From the NCBI GenBank assembly GCA_903813345.2, contig CAIIXF020000012.1, positions 34,172,572-34,236,571 of the forward strand: a DNA stretch of 64,000 bases, read 5' to 3'. The notes below the pieces were generated by a model, which was not told the origin of the DNA, made no database searches, and worked only from the letters and a program-made list of their open reading frames with translations. Made by a program: the position numbers and the translations under genes. The stretch is from Owenia fusiformis. Taxonomy: Eukaryota > Annelida > Polychaeta > Sabellida > Oweniidae. Every line of letters begins with the position of its first letter. The stretch's first letter is position 1. Below are positions 1 through 12,293 of this stretch, one piece after another.

Positions 1-1466
1 ATTAAAGGAGCTTTTCGTTCAGTGCTCGACCTCCGGTTTGTAATTTGAAAAAGGTAAATATTTTTAAATCGTATGTTTCTTTCAATATCTGAAGGATAAA
101 TAGCCATCCATCCAGTTTGGACCAATACCATGTGCGTTAGAAGTCTTACATTTTGATAATTCCTCTGTCATGTCCGTTATTCATTCTTCTGCCATAAATG
201 ATAAAATTTCGATACATTTCGCTAATTTGATTTCTTAAAGATTAATCTTCATTTCGCTAAAATTTCCCGCGCTAAAACCCCCTAAAATTGAAAAATCGCT
301 AAAATTTCCCGGTGTCAAAATTACCCGTTTTACAGTATTTAATTTCTTTAAATGAAATCAAAGCACAGCACTTAAAGTCATATATCATATTCTTAAAAGC
401 CTATATTGCCTATATTTTCACAATTTTAGAAGAAAAATAATGTCTGACATGGTATTTTTTATAAAATGTTGGCCTTGTGCCTGACTGGTATATGCTTTTA
501 TTAACACTTTGGATGTTATTAAATAACAAATTCATCCGTACAGAAATAATGAACTGTAAACAAAACAATACACCTGTCATGTTACATTCAGTTTGGGTTG
601 TAATTTTAGCAAAATTTTTCCTTGAAATAAAAGTTTCATGGAGTGATATGTTTTATGTCAGTTAGTAGTCTAGGATTATGTCTCTTGACCACCCCACCCC
701 TTCTTTTCAGTTTCATCTCCAGGGGTGAGGCCTGAAAGGGGGGGGGGGGCGTCACAAAATCTTGAAGTCTAGGTTAAAATCTTAGGCTGTTTTTAGTTTT
801 AAGGTAGGAAATCCATTTACTGTCTAGCAATAATGAACGAGACATCCAGAGATTTGTGTCACTGTGTCAAGGGTGAACACGTGTATTTTTATTGAAAATC
901 AATACGAGAAGCTATTCTATTCTTTTATTTTCAAAACATTCATTTATATTACTTTTTTTATGTGGATCAGATGGAATTTTATTGATTTATGAATAAGCTG
1001 AATGGTTTCCATGGTTATTCAATACAATAGGCGTATACTATAATACTTCAGAAATTGACTTTAAAAAGGAGTGGGGGGGGGGTTACATTGGAGTAGCAAA
1101 ACATGAGGCAGGAGAGGCAATCACCTCACCAAAATTTTAAAAATAAATTTTAATAAATTTTAATTCAGACTTACGCGTATATTTATTCGAAACTGTGAAA
1201 AAGAAGTATTTACCTTAAATTTGCCTCACCAGTTTAATTTTGCCTCATCAATTTAAATTTGCCTCACCTATTATTACTATTATAGGTCCTGGCTATGCCC
1301 TGGTGTGGCATAGTATGGAAAATTTGATTAGTGCAAGAGCATAGCCCAGGATCTCATTTAGGTGAAGAAAATGTGAATAAGGGAGACAAAAATTGAGTTG
1401 AGACTATCAATTCTACTTCTTTTACTATATTCTATCAACAAATCTCTTTGAAGATTTCACGATGTA
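1..1466. other. no gene recognised
   Basis: AT-rich non-coding sequence. It holds a G-run near 740-750, another near 1072-1081, and several short phrases built on 'gcctcacc' around 1100-1270. Open frames are short (62 codons at most) and have no recognisable composition, splice context or family motif. I see no RNA gene. Confidence 0.5.
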
Positions 1467-1610
1467 CAGGAGTTTCACTAGAATTTCTCACAACAGGCAA
1501 AATTAATGGAAATAATAAATTTAACATGGAAAAGTTGAAAAGTCCCAAAAACATTAGGCGATTTTGTGAAAACAACCGGTGAAATTCACCTGTGCCCCTG
1601 TAACCCCTGA
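1467..1610 (-). mobile_element. MITE, GGGGTTTCA family, reverse copy
   Basis: This is a reverse-orientation, degraded copy of the element at 62458-62633. It shares the internal phrases that read in reverse as 'cctgttgtgagaaattct', 'ttccattaattttgcctg' and 'ttttccatgtt'. The ends are related to GGGGTTTCAYTAG. No coding capacity, so it is a non-autonomous DNA element. Confidence 0.6.
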
Positions 1611-2552
1611 TGTTGCTTGCTAAAATGAGTTAATTATGACCACCTATTGAAAACTATGTGCAAACTCATTGTTCATCCTGAACCAGGGTGGATGATAATG
1701 ACAACCATGATCCAGCACTATGTGGCCAAGCGCAATGTGGCCCAGCACTATGTGGCCCAGCACTAATGGCCCAGCACTATGTGGCCCAGCACTGTCTATG
1801 GCTCCTCTATTGTTCAAGTCAATATTGGCAAACAGCCTTCTTACTTGAGAACAGGCCTGATAATAGTACAATAACATCATTTCAAAGGCCAATATAGTGA
1901 AATATTAGGAATCTCGATACCTCAGATGGACTTCAAGGTAATCTATTCAAACCTGATATTGAAATACAATACAGGATTTACAATAAGAAAAAATAGTATA
2001 GCTTTTAGAAGCAGTCAATAACATACCAGAAGCAATTAATAATATAAAAGCATACTATATTGGTTAATGGTAGAGTTCTTAGATATAAGACAAGTATTAA
2101 GATGTATACAGGTGTAGGATTTCATATATGTTGCTTCTAGGCAATATGTGGAATTGTATTGTTCCTTCTGCTACTCATCGCATTTTTCTGCCTTCAACTA
2201 GAAACATCATGGTAGAAAGAAGCTAGAAGGCCATGATTTCTCATGGTGTCAGTAGTTGAATGTTCTAGAAGCAGATTAGGGATTTTGATCCTTGAATATA
2301 ATCAGTAGATTTGTGGTCCTTGATCACTAGAAATTCAAATTCAATGGTCCTCGTACCTGAAGAGATTGTTTATCACCTATAAGGACCATTCGATTTTAAT
2401 TATTACAGGGCCTACAAAAAATAACAGTTTTATGTGAAATCTAACTATACTTTTAATTTAGATAATTAATCTACTCTGATTTATATCTGAAAACTAGACC
2501 ACACATGTCACATCCATTCATAACAAACAATTATTGTACTAGTCATCTAAAT
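1611..2552. other. no gene recognised; short array of CAGCACTATGTGGCC
   Basis: Around 1712-1797 a short tandem phrase 'cagcactatgtggcc' recurs about five times; it generates spurious open frames on both strands. Near 1868-1905 a fragment resembles the foldback element at 6133-6466. Nothing else recognised. Confidence 0.5.
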
Positions 2553-2764
2553 CACACTACTATACCTAACACCTAGAAATGCATAAGATACTTTGTTTGT
2601 CTAATTGAATTGTTTAATATATTTTTGAAAGTGCCTTACTAGCATCTAATTTTCAACCGATAAACCTTTCATAAGGAACAGACAAATAAAAACAAATACA
2701 TAATCATTACTAATAAGCCAAATGGGTTGCTCATGAACACCAAATGCAAGGTATGGTAGTGTGT
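2553..2764. mobile_element. 212-bp MITE with CACACTACTATACCT ends
   Basis: The left end reads CACACTACTATACCT and the right end is its near-perfect reverse complement (AGGTATGGTAGTGTG). The whole unit recurs nearly base for base at 28177-28387. There is no open frame. Terminal inverted repeats plus a second, almost identical copy make this a recently moved non-autonomous DNA transposon. Confidence 0.75.
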
Positions 2765-4273
2765 AAATGTCACAGCAACTGATTTGCTTTCAACTTTTCA
2801 ACTCTGACTTGACTCCAGCTACAGTGCTGTACCCACCCCCCCCCCCCCCTCCTGTGCCCCCAGACTATTTTAAGTATATCATATTCATAGGCATATCGCC
2901 CGGTAGGCTGGGTACGCACAGGCGTACCAGATGGTTGCAAATTTCGCTCCAAAAACAACCAAATTTCAAAATTTTCCCCAGCCACCCTAAACGCTCGTTT
3001 TTTGCTTCGCTCGACTCTTGTTCCCGCTGTGGCTTACTACTTAGAAATATAGCGCTACGCCCGTGATATTGTGACTTAAGTCTCAAGATATGTATCATAT
3101 TGTTACATAATATATCATTGGATTCCTATTTCTCATATACTAGCCACAGGCTTGGTGATTCATAAGAGGTTACTATAGTTATGCCATTGTGCATTCAAAT
3201 AATAGCATCCGTAACTAATGCTGACCATAGTGACACACCATTGATGAAAATTAACTTTACGTACGTATGCAATTGGTTTCATGATCGGTCTGGTGATGTG
3301 TTTCGATGTTTGTAATAACACACTAATGAAAAAGGTGTTACCTCTCTGCATCGGTCTCTAATGAATCTCTGCTTTTTATGTCAATTGTTTTGTGTTGATG
3401 ATAACTATCTCACCTTACCTTCTTCTATTTGGCCACTATATCGTGGCCTTCGTCCAAAGATATGTTTTTTACTGCTGTATATGGGTCATGTCGTAATCAT
3501 AAAATTTGAAATCAAATGTTCGCCATTTTTCCATATCACAATTTGAATTGCGAGTTTTGGTCTTATATATTACCTCACCAAATATTCCAAAACAAACATA
3601 AAGTGATCAATGTATTAGTTCACATCTTCTGGATCGCTAACTTAGAATTTACAGCAGTTACTAATGTCAGTCGTTAAAGAAATTTCAATCAGTTTTCAAA
3701 TATCACCATTTTTCTTGGAGCAGTTTGTTTTAATTTTAGACAAAATCATGCAATATCTCATCAAGGAGCTAATTAGTTCCTTTTCAATTCATGAAATTAA
3801 ACATCACGGTTTTTACAATATTACTTAAATTTATTGAACCCCGACTAGAAATTTTACAATAGTTCACGGTGTTCCAGATGGAATTACTTCTAGCCAAGAA
3901 TTGGCTAGAGACCTGAGTAAATCTCACCGAATGAAGTTTGTAGGGATATAGAGAAGCCATTTGTTTGTTCTTTTGAATATGGCTGCTCACTTAAATATGG
4001 CTGCCATTTTTTCATAAAAAATGTAATCTTTGAGAAATCAAATACCAGTTGTCAGATTTTGTGCAAATATCATACTAGGCTGCTTTTAGTTTTATGTGCT
4101 GATGTCTTAAAGGAGGACTCAATATGGCTGCTTAATTCAAAATGGCTGAAAGGTGAAAAATAATTCACGATAACTCAAAAGTCAAAACTCGAGTCAAAAT
4201 CAGAGTTGAAAACAAAAATAGATTTTCAAACTATTTGATTATTAGAGTTGCCAATTTACAGTACCACCACTCG
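2765..4273. other. no gene recognised
   Basis: A C-run lies at about 2833-2848 and gives spurious proline-rich frames. Several 'aatatggctgc/caaaatggctg' phrases lie between 3960 and 4150, in a style shared with 10440-10490 and 59740-59960. No exon-like open frame with splice sites was found. Confidence 0.45.
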
Positions 4274-4346
4274 TGTCATGTCAAGTCATTCTCATGATGT
4301 CAAGTCATTCTCATGATGTCAAGTCATTCACATGATGTCAAGTCAA
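4274..4346. repeat. 19-bp minisatellite, about 4 copies
   Basis: The unit 'tgatgtcaagtcattctca' is repeated head to tail with one or two substitutions. It directly precedes the transposon-like element at 4371. Confidence 0.8.
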
Positions 4347-4370
4347 ATTCTGACTTACTTTAGTATTTTT

Positions 4371-5730
4371 ATGTCACCACCAAAAGTGGTGACATATTGT
4401 TATGGTCTCCGTTTTTTTGCGACGGCGTCCGGCGGTTGGAGGTTGGCGTCCGGCGTCTGTAACAATTTCTTACAACTTCCTATTACTTAACAAATACTGT
4501 TTAGATTGACTTCAATTTTTTTCTAAATCATCTACATGTTCTCAGAAGTTCAAATCTGACTTTAGATTTGACATTTGACCTTCAATGACCTTCTCAAGGT
4601 CAAAAAGGTCTTTTTTCAACTTGCTTCACATTGACTAAAATTTTTTTCAAAATCATCTACATGTTCTCAGAAATTCATATCTGACTTTAGATTTGACTTT
4701 AGATTTGACATTTGACCTTCAAATCTGACTTTAGATTTGACATTTGACCTTCAATGACCTTCTCAAGGTCAAAAAGGTCAAAAAGGTCTGTTTTCAACTT
4801 GCTTCAAATTGACTAAATTTTTTTTTCAAAATCATCTACGTGTTCTCAGAAATTCAAATCTGACTTTAGATTTGACTTAAGATTTGACATTTGACCTTCA
4901 ATGACCTTCTCAAAGTCAAAAAAGGTCAAAAAGGTCTTTTTTCAACTTGCTTCAAATTGACTAAATTTTTTTTTCAAAATCATCTACATGTTCTCAGAAA
5001 TTCAAATCTGACTTTAGCTTTGACATTTGACCTTCAATGACCTTCTCAATGTCAAAAAAGGTCAAAAAGGTATTTTTTCATCTTGCTTCAAATTGACTAA
5101 ATTTTTTTTTCAAAATCATCTACATGTTCTCAGAAATTCAAATATGACTTTAGATTTGACTTCAGATTTGACATTTGACCTTCAATGACCTTCTCAAGGT
5201 CAAAAAAGGTCAAAAAGGTCTTTTTTCAACTTGCTTCAAATTGACTAATTTCTTTTTTCAAAATCATCTACATGTTCTCAGAAATTCAAATCTGACTTTA
5301 GATTTGACATTTGACCTTTAATGACCTTCTCAAGGTCAAAAAAGGTCAAAAAGGTCTGTTTTCAACTTGCTTCAAATTGACCAAATTTTTTTTTCAAAAT
5401 CATCTACATCTTTTCAGAAGTTCAAATTTGACTTTACAAGTTCTCAGAAGTTCAAATCTGACTTTAGATTTGACCTTTGACCTCCAATGACCTTTTCAAG
5501 GTCAAAAAGGTCTTTTTTCAACTTGCTTCAAATTTACTTAATTTTTTTTTCAAAATCATCTACATGTTCTCAGAAGTTCAAATCTGACTTTACATTTGAC
5601 ATTTGACCTTCAATGACCTTCTCAATGTCAAAAAAGTCAAAGAGGTATTTTTTCAACTTGCTTTAAATTGACCAAATTGTTTTAGGTGGTGACATTTTGT
5701 CATGTTAATGCCTTGTTAATATACATGTAA
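4371..5730 (+). mobile_element. hairpin-ended non-autonomous element carrying a TGACCT-rich tandem array
   Basis: It opens with a perfect hairpin at 4371-4395 (ATGTCACCAC, five-base loop, GTGGTGACAT) and ends in 'ggtgacattttgtcatg' plus 'ttaatgccttg' near 5694-5725. Matching 5' or 3' ends recur at 6498-6615, 9533-9670, about 17827-17865 and about 18530-18560, which defines the family. The interior is about eight tandem copies (122-182 bp each) of a unit including 'tttgaccttcaatgacctt', 'aaggtcaaaaaggtc', 'caacttgcttcaaattgac' and 'atcatctacatgttctcag'. No coding potential. Confidence 0.7.
4529..5680. repeat. tandem array of TGACCT/AGGTCA-rich units
   Basis: The phrase 'catctac(a/g)tgttctcag' (diverged at 5401) marks successive units at about 4529, 4651, 4833, 4981, 5118, 5266, 5401 and 5556. 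Spacing varies from about 122 to 182 bp, caused by duplication of short inner phrases such as 'gactttagatttgac'. The same unit in longer form builds the Helitron-like elements at 12.7-17.5 kb. Confidence 0.85.
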
Positions 5731-6132
5731 TCAGTAGATAAGCACCTGATGGACCATAAATTGGATAAATAATGCCAAAGTTAAATCAGTTTTAATGAAC
5801 TACTTTTACTGTCTTTCTGGCCATGCAAGGGTTAATCAAATTAAACGAAATGTCACAATGCTTTTGTCAAGGTTGCCACCTTCAAATAACCTTCTACAGT
5901 ACTTGCCCTTTGTTATTAATGTGAGTTATTAACGGGATCACAGCTAAATGTCAGGGACAATTCTGACATTATTTTATGCTTCATTAATTTATAGTTCTTC
6001 TTTGCACGTACGTTTGTAATTTGTCTCAGTACTGGAGGATAATGACCGTAGTTCTTTTTTTCTATAAAGAACAAAGAAACGATATGGTATGTCATATAAA
6101 CCTATCACTAAAAAGCAATATGTTATTAGTAC
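5731..6132. other. no gene recognised
   Basis: Unique-looking AT-rich sequence between two mobile elements, without exon-like open frames. Confidence 0.5.
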
Positions 6133-6466
6133 AATAACGTCATTTCTAAGGGCGATATAGTGAAATATTGGACCAAGGGCTGAAGGCCCAAGGTCCAATA
6201 TTTCACTATATCGCTCGCAGAAATGACGTTATTAGTATTATTACCACCGTTAACGACCAGGACTGAAACAGCAAGAAAATCTTACACATTGAACGATATC
6301 TAATTTCCCGGGGAAAATTGCCGGTCCAGAATATATTCTAGACCGGTCCATATGGACCACCACTATGACGTCACACATTTCTCAGGTCGATATAGTAAAA
6401 TAAACGCCTTCTAATTAAACTAGCACTTAAACCCCTAGAACTGGCCCGGCAAGGTGGTAATAATAG
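6133..6466 (+). mobile_element. foldback element with ~100-nt palindrome
   Basis: Positions 6133-6233 form a near-perfect inverted repeat: each arm begins AATAACGTCATTTCT and continues through 'gatatagtgaaatattggacc'-type sequence to a short loop near 6180. The remainder (about 6234-6466) includes 'ggaccggtc'-type palindromes and ends 'aaggtggtaataata'. An inverted copy lies at 19263-19527 and a partial relative near 1868-1905. Non-coding. Confidence 0.7.
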
Positions 6467-6497
6467 TTTTATTTTTGTTGTTGGTTAATCAATTAAT

Positions 6498-6615
6498 GGC
6501 ATTTTTTCAACTTGCTTCAAATTGACCAATTTTTTTCAAAATCACCTCTAAGTTCTATCAAGAACTAATAATATTGTCATCAACTAGGTGATGACATTTT
6601 GTCATGTTAATGCCT
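6498..6615 (+). mobile_element. 3' fragment of the GTGGTGACAT hairpin element
   Basis: It begins inside the repeat unit ('ttttttcaacttgcttcaaa') and ends with the same 'gacattttgtcatgttaatgccttg' terminus as the element ending near 5725. A 5'-truncated or internally deleted copy. Confidence 0.6.
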
Positions 6616-6958
6616 TGTATTGAAAAATACAAACATATGTTTTACTTAAAGCCGGCCCCCATATAAAGTTTAAACCACTTTGGCTTTTATTGTAGTCTTA
6701 CCCAATGTTAACAAAGTGCGATATGTGAAACTTTTTTTCTAATTTCAAAAAGTGCTTGTATCTAAAACATAATATATTCTTCCCTTTAACCTGGTCTATT
6801 TTTGAAGCTTTACATATTTAGAAGAGATTGACATAAAAAATATTATTGTTTTTTCAAAAAGTTTTTGCCACCTGAGTGAGTCATGATAACATCAGTTAGG
6901 TTGCAATATATTTTTGATATGCTAAAACATTGAAGTTGCACATTAGATATGGCATTTT

Positions 6959-7235
6959 ATCCTATGCCAAGTAGAGTTTTAGGGAGATAAGTTGGTAAGA
7001 TATATCCCGTATCCTGATTTTGAGGTTTCCATATCCTGAACCTCCATATCTCCCGCCATATCTCCCGCTCCAGGGCATATCTTCACACTTCAAAAATTTG
7101 AAAAAAATAAAAAATTGAAAAAAAGAAAATAGAAAAAAAATTGAAAAAATTGAAAAAAAATTTGAAAAATGTGAAAAAATATTGAAAAAATAAAAAAAAT
7201 TCAAAGAAAATTAGAAAACTCTACTTGGTATAGGA
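6959..7235. mobile_element. 277-bp MITE with ATCCTATGCCAAGTAGAG ends
   Basis: The left terminus starts ATCCTATGCCAAGTAGAGTT and the right terminus is its reverse complement with one or two mismatches, giving about 22 bp of inverted repeat. The interior has a purine-rich tract of 'gaaaaaattg' units at 7081-7215, which gives a false Phe-rich frame on the minus strand. Non-coding. Confidence 0.7.
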
Positions 7236-8334
7236 TTAAGCAGTTATGTACGGTCGGTTTGGATATTGGGTTCATCCCTCGTGAGATATGCTACGGTCCC
7301 TTAGGTAGATATGCATATCTCCCCCTGGATAAACCCCATATCCAAAACCTCCCAGTACATAACCCTTATTTATTATTGAAATAGTGTATCCTTTCTTCTA
7401 ACTTTGCATTGGTGTTAAAAAGATATCTTTTTTAAAATGTTTGATGGAAAATTTGAATGATCAAAATTTCAATTTTGAAAATTCCAAATTTGAATATTTG
7501 AGAAATGAACAGCTGACAATTTTTTTTTCAAAATAATTTTTTATCTTTAAAATATCTTTTAAAGTCATGACAAATAGTAAATAAATGAATGGTTAAAACA
7601 TATTTTCAAACTTTACATGGGGACTTTAAGGGGTTGGGGAACAAGTAGAGGATGAGACATGATAGGAAATAAGTTGGGAACAATGAACATGGATGGAACA
7701 GGGGCCACTCCTAGGTAAGGAAATAAAATAAATGGCAAGGAATGGTACCATACGCCCTGAGTCTAGTTATAAACTACCCTCTGCCTTGCCATGCGCGAAA
7801 GATTGGTGCCTGTCACAGCCCGTGTAATAAATAATTTCAAATTTACCACGCTGACCCTTTCTCAACTAGTCAGCGAACTCGTGGAAGGAACACATGCTTA
7901 ATATATGCTCATTAACTATGCGGTGATATCAGAGGAAATGACCATATAGAAAGTCGTTCTTATTTCGACTACATTACTCTGATTGGCTCGTTGAGATCAG
8001 AGATTAATTGTAAACTGAAAGAGTGAAGATGAAGCTCTCTTTTAAGAAGTGAAGTCGAATGAATGCAAAGGGTAGAGGAGTGGCATCCAACTGAGAGAAA
8101 TCTCTTTTGAGAGACACTGGGATATTGTTGATATGGTAACTTAACTGTGACATCACAAACCAACCAACCTAACAACCAACCATTACAATAAACGAGACCT
8201 TGAGGCCATTAACAGAAACTTTGTAAAAATAGAAATTCTGAAAGGCCATTGTATTATTTGCTTACTATGACATCATAATAGCCATGGTAACAAGAACAGC
8301 AATTAACATGGTAGAAGAATGATAATATAAACCA
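7236..8334. other. no gene recognised; repeat fragment at 7240-7370
   Basis: Sequence at about 7320-7370 ('cctcccagtacataaccctta') recurs at about 20765-20790, so this is part of a dispersed element. The rest, to 8334, has no convincing exon or RNA gene. Confidence 0.45.
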
Positions 8335-8586
8335 TTATAACATACCTATGATGATGTATAGTGCAAAGTGTACACAAGACAGCGGGCCAATATAAGTTTT
8401 GAAAAGCCCGCGCCCGCTAACTTTCTGATTGGTCAAGGCGCTGACGTCATAACCAATCAATCGAAGATAAAACTGCGCGAGCAATTTTTCTTAACTCATT
8501 TCAATCATTTTCCAACCATTTGTTTGTCAATTCTGTAAGAAAACGGTATTCTCTGACCAGTCTACATCATCATAGGTATGTTATAA
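8335..8586. mobile_element. 252-bp MITE with perfect 24-bp TIRs
   Basis: The left end starts TTATAACATACCTATGATGA and is mirrored exactly at the right end over 24 bp. The interior is non-coding. It abuts the foldback at 8593. Confidence 0.75.
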
Positions 8587-8592
8587 ATTGTT

Positions 8593-8703
8593 TATGTCAC
8601 TATCGTGGCACATATGCCCTCGGTTCTCAGAGATCAATGTCCCTCCCAAGGTCGGGCCATATATCACTGAGACCTCGGGCATATATGCCACGATAGTGAC
8701 ATA
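8593..8703. repeat. 111-nt foldback palindrome
   Basis: The arms TATGTCACTATCGTGGCA and its reverse complement, continuing through 'catatgccc'-type sequence, pair over about 45 nt with a short loop in the middle. It lies six bases after the MITE ending at 8586, so one may have inserted beside the other. Confidence 0.75.
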
Positions 8704-8753
8704 ACCTCTAATTATGTATGTCTCATTGAATTTAGCTTATTGGTATTCAGCGC

Positions 8754-8949
8754 GAGCATCTAAAAGCATTCTGGTGAATAAGCATCTGTTTAAGCACTCT
8801 GGTGAATAAGCATTGATTTAAAACACTCTGGCAATTGAGCGTCTAAATGATGCTTAGTGGTGAGTAAGCTTCTGTTAAAGCACTCTGTTGAATAAGCATC
8901 TATTTTAAGCACTCTTGTAAATGAGCATCTAAATGCACTCTGGTGAATG
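8754..8949. repeat. minisatellite, ~30-bp unit, about 6 copies
   Basis: The degenerate tandem unit is 'gcactctggtgaataagcat' plus a few bases. Copies vary in length and sequence, suggesting an old array. Confidence 0.7.
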
Positions 8950-9532
8950 ACCGTTTGGTTGTCATATTCCCTACTTCAGAATTGCAGTGTAACCATGGGA
9001 ACAATAAAAAGCATCAACGGAAAATTGATGAAACAGGATATTCACTTACAGGAAAGCCATAAAATCTGACACAACATAGAAATGAGGCTATGACTACCCT
9101 TAACCCTTTATTAATAGTAATGACTTTGTTACTCTTATAGAGAGCTACACTGCATATTATATCCTAATGAGGATTTCGGAATAATCACATGATACATTCT
9201 TATTTGGTGCCAGGGTAAGAATTGATATGACTTCATTTGGAGTCATATATCTTTTCAGTGGTTTAATATTATTTCTTTGATAGAAGATATTAAGCTACCT
9301 AGTGATACATAGCAAGGTTCAATTAGTTGTTGTCAAACTGCCAGTAGCTTCAAAATGGCTGCTGCTTAATGGAGTGACAGTAGAAATATGTGTTTTCTTA
9401 GTAATTTGATTTAAATTTTTGTTTCTGCAAGTTTATCTGAAAATGTTAATATATGGTGTTTTACTGATTTGTTATGACAACAGATTTTGTGTCTGGGTAA
9501 CACCTCAAACATCCTACGTAACAAAGCTTTTT

Positions 9533-9670
9533 ATGTCACCGCCACAAATTGTGACATATTGTTACAGTCTCCAACTTTTTGTGTGGATGTTATTTGGCAT
9601 CTGTAACAAATGGCCCCTGTAACGGGCATCTGTAACAAATGGCAGGTAGTGACATTGCACGTTAATGCCT
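9533..9670 (+). mobile_element. short GTGACAT-hairpin element
   Basis: It starts with a hairpin (ATGTCACCGCC ... TTGTGACAT, ending 9557) like the element at 4371 and ends 'gtgacattgcacgttaatgcc'. Inside, 'catctgtaacaaatggc' occurs twice. The interior tandem array of the larger relatives is missing. Confidence 0.6.
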
Positions 9671-11320
9671 AATGTTATCTAAATGCTTCGAAATGATTCA
9701 TTAAAACTTCTCATTTTGCTTCAAGACTGTAGACCTGACTCCTATCTAAACAATACAGTTGTTAGAGCAGATAGTCGGGTCTTGAAGCAAGACTATACAA
9801 CCTTCAACCAGAGACCTTCACCCATAGTTCTCAGAACTTGCCTTTGGCTTCACAATGCAATGTCATGGTGACATTACCTTCCGTTCACCTCATCAATGTT
9901 TCATAGCCATCTCCATGGCAATCAGGCAAAATAAAACATGTTTCAATGACACATATCCCGTAATGAAGATGGCTAATTATTGGACATTGGACTTTTTTAT
10001 CATTCTTGTTTTATAGCATTGGTTGCAGTGCTGTAATGTCATAAGATAAATTCAGAGAAATATTATGAAGAAGAAAATATTTCATTTATTAATATACAGG
10101 TGGTTCAACATTTAGTTTAATGTAGATGTTTATGTTTTAAAATACAAGGGTTGAGATTTTATAGTTATGAGGTGTTTTATATTACAGTGTGACCTGTCTA
10201 ATCTGAATGCCTGTCGGAACAGTCAACAGTATATTAGGCCAGCAAGTGCATGCTCAAATTTCAAGGTTTTTATGTCACCACCAGTAGTGTCATTATCCCA
10301 GTGAATGAAGTTTGGTTGGGATATTGTGAAGCCCTCCATCCGTGAGTCAGTCCGTCCGTCTGTACGGAAGATAATTTGAATACTAGTTGACAGATTTTCT
10401 TCATATTAGGCAGAAAGATAAATACGATTGGTAAATAGTTTTATGCAAAAAAATATATTTCAAGATGGCTGCCGCTTTAAAAATGGTGGGATTTTTCCAA
10501 AATCTTATGTTTTTCTTTTTAAACCAAAATAATAAATATTATTATACTAAATTTTGGTAGTAAATTCACAACATCTATCTATTTCACATATATCCTGTGT
10601 TTTTCATCCTCACCCCCAGGGGCCATGATAACCTAATGTGGAATTTCGCAATTTTTTCTGACCTCTTAAAAGTATGGCTATTATTCAAGGATCACAATGT
10701 CAATTACAAAATTTATACCTTTTGCGATCCAATTTGTAAAACATATTTTGTTTCCACTTATTTTTGAACTTTTTATTATTCCAAATAATTGATTGGTCAG
10801 ATTCAGTTTTATAATTTTGCCAAATACCTAAGGGCTACAGGAAACCATTGTGTTATATTGCTAACTTCGCTAATAAGAGTAGGAGGTCTATAATGTTCAT
10901 AATAAATTCTGGATTCTTAGAAAAATATTTTTTTATTAGTTCAGGTAGCCTCAAACTAATATCGACCATTCTATCTGATTCTGCGGCAGATTTTGAAATA
11001 AGTTTGTTATTTATATAACCGTGTGAAGGTATCATATATTGGTTAAGAGCCGGAGGATGCAATATTGTTTTTTTTATTATTATATGGTGTCATGTTTTTA
11101 TTTTTCAACTTCAGGCAAAACTTGAATGCATGTCTTTGTTTTTCTTATTGCTTTTGACCAAGAGACCTTGTCCTTGAATCTTTAATATTGTGACCCCCAG
11201 GATACTTGTCCCTTTTGTGGGTGCCTTTAGTACAACGGTCGAACAAATTGATTGGTTGGAAAGATTGCTCTGCCATCTATATTCCTATGCATGAGGCTAT
11301 GATTTTACCATTAACCACTG
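9671..11320. other. no gene recognised; dispersed repeat fragments
   Basis: 10181-10240 resembles one end of the TACAGTAAAACCTGT elements. 10269-10500 begins 'atgtcaccaccag' and holds a 'ccgtccgtctgtacgg' stretch followed by 'aagatggctgccgc'; a related stretch in opposite sense occurs at about 59740-60190. No exon-like frame. Confidence 0.45.
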
Positions 11321-12008
11321 TATACCAGGGATATCATTAGCAGCAGGTGACATAGGTGATTTTCACCGGTTGTTTTCACAAAATCGCCTGTTGTTTTAAG
11401 GGACTTCAACTTTTCCATGTTTATTTTATGATTTCCATTAATTTTGCCTGTTGTTGTTTTACTTACAGTAGAACCTGTATATCTGAACACCTGGCTAATC
11501 CGAACACCTCCCAATCTGAACACTTTTTTTCGGTCCAATTTTTTCCTCCCATTGACTCACATGTTAAAAAACCTTGAAATGTGAACACCTCCCAATTTGA
11601 ACAGTGATCAGTCATATTTGAAAAATTCACCTGCCTAATCTGAGCACTTTTCATAAAATTTCTGACGTTTATACAAAATTGCTCAAATTTTGTCATGATA
11701 TCAAAACTTTGGGAAATAATCTTGAATGGTCTCATTCATAATGGGGCTTTCCAGCATGACTTGATTCATTTGAATCAAATTTTCAAATTTCTGGAATGTC
11801 ATAAAGCTATGTGGTCAAACGAACGATAAATATTTACCGAGAATGTGTTCACATTTCTTCAGAATCCGGAATATTGCGAATGCAAAAACCTTGAAATGTG
11901 AACACCTCCTAATCTGAACACTTTTATCTGGTCCCAATGGCGTTCGGATTAGACAGGTTTTACTGTATTTAGCCTGTTGTGAGAAATTCTAGTGAAACCC
12001 CTGGTATA
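11321..12008 (+). mobile_element. GGGGTTTCA-family MITE interrupted by another element
   Basis: The ends TATACCAGGG and CCCTGGTATA are inverted repeats. The first part (11321-11463) and last part (11968-12008) together match the uninterrupted copy at 62458-62633. Between them sits the element at 11464-11967, which joins at TA dinucleotides. Confidence 0.7.
11464..11967. mobile_element. 504-bp TACAGTAAAACCTGT MITE (pogo/Tigger-like ends)
   Basis: Left end TACAGTAGAACCTGT, right end ACAGGTTTTACTGTA: inverted repeats starting CAGT within TA, as expected for a Tc1/mariner/pogo-type TA target. Internally 'ctaatctgaacacct' and 'gaacacctcccaat' recur, so the interior is itself repetitive. Related copies are at 26472-26652 and 51870. 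No transposase frame is present. Confidence 0.7.
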
Positions 12009-12293
12009 AGATACAAGCCATCATGATAAACTATGGCATCTCATTGCTCCTTAGTCCTGAGATGCAATGATATCATGAGAACTTACATTTGGTGATCTGA
12101 TCTGAGAAGGCCCAGATTTAAGGATTTTTGAGATCTTTCGTGTCTAAGTGGTGACATTTTTTAACATATATGTATAATAATATATATTTCAGTTTTAAGT
12201 CAGAATTTAGAATAACATACAGTTTTTATGGAAAAATAGTGAAAATGCAATGACACTTAAAATAAGTATATTAATTACACAATAGTTTTTATT

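Noticed and set aside
2767-3098. frames of 71 to 99 codons around the C-run at 2833
   Set aside because: Low complexity on both strands; no exon context.
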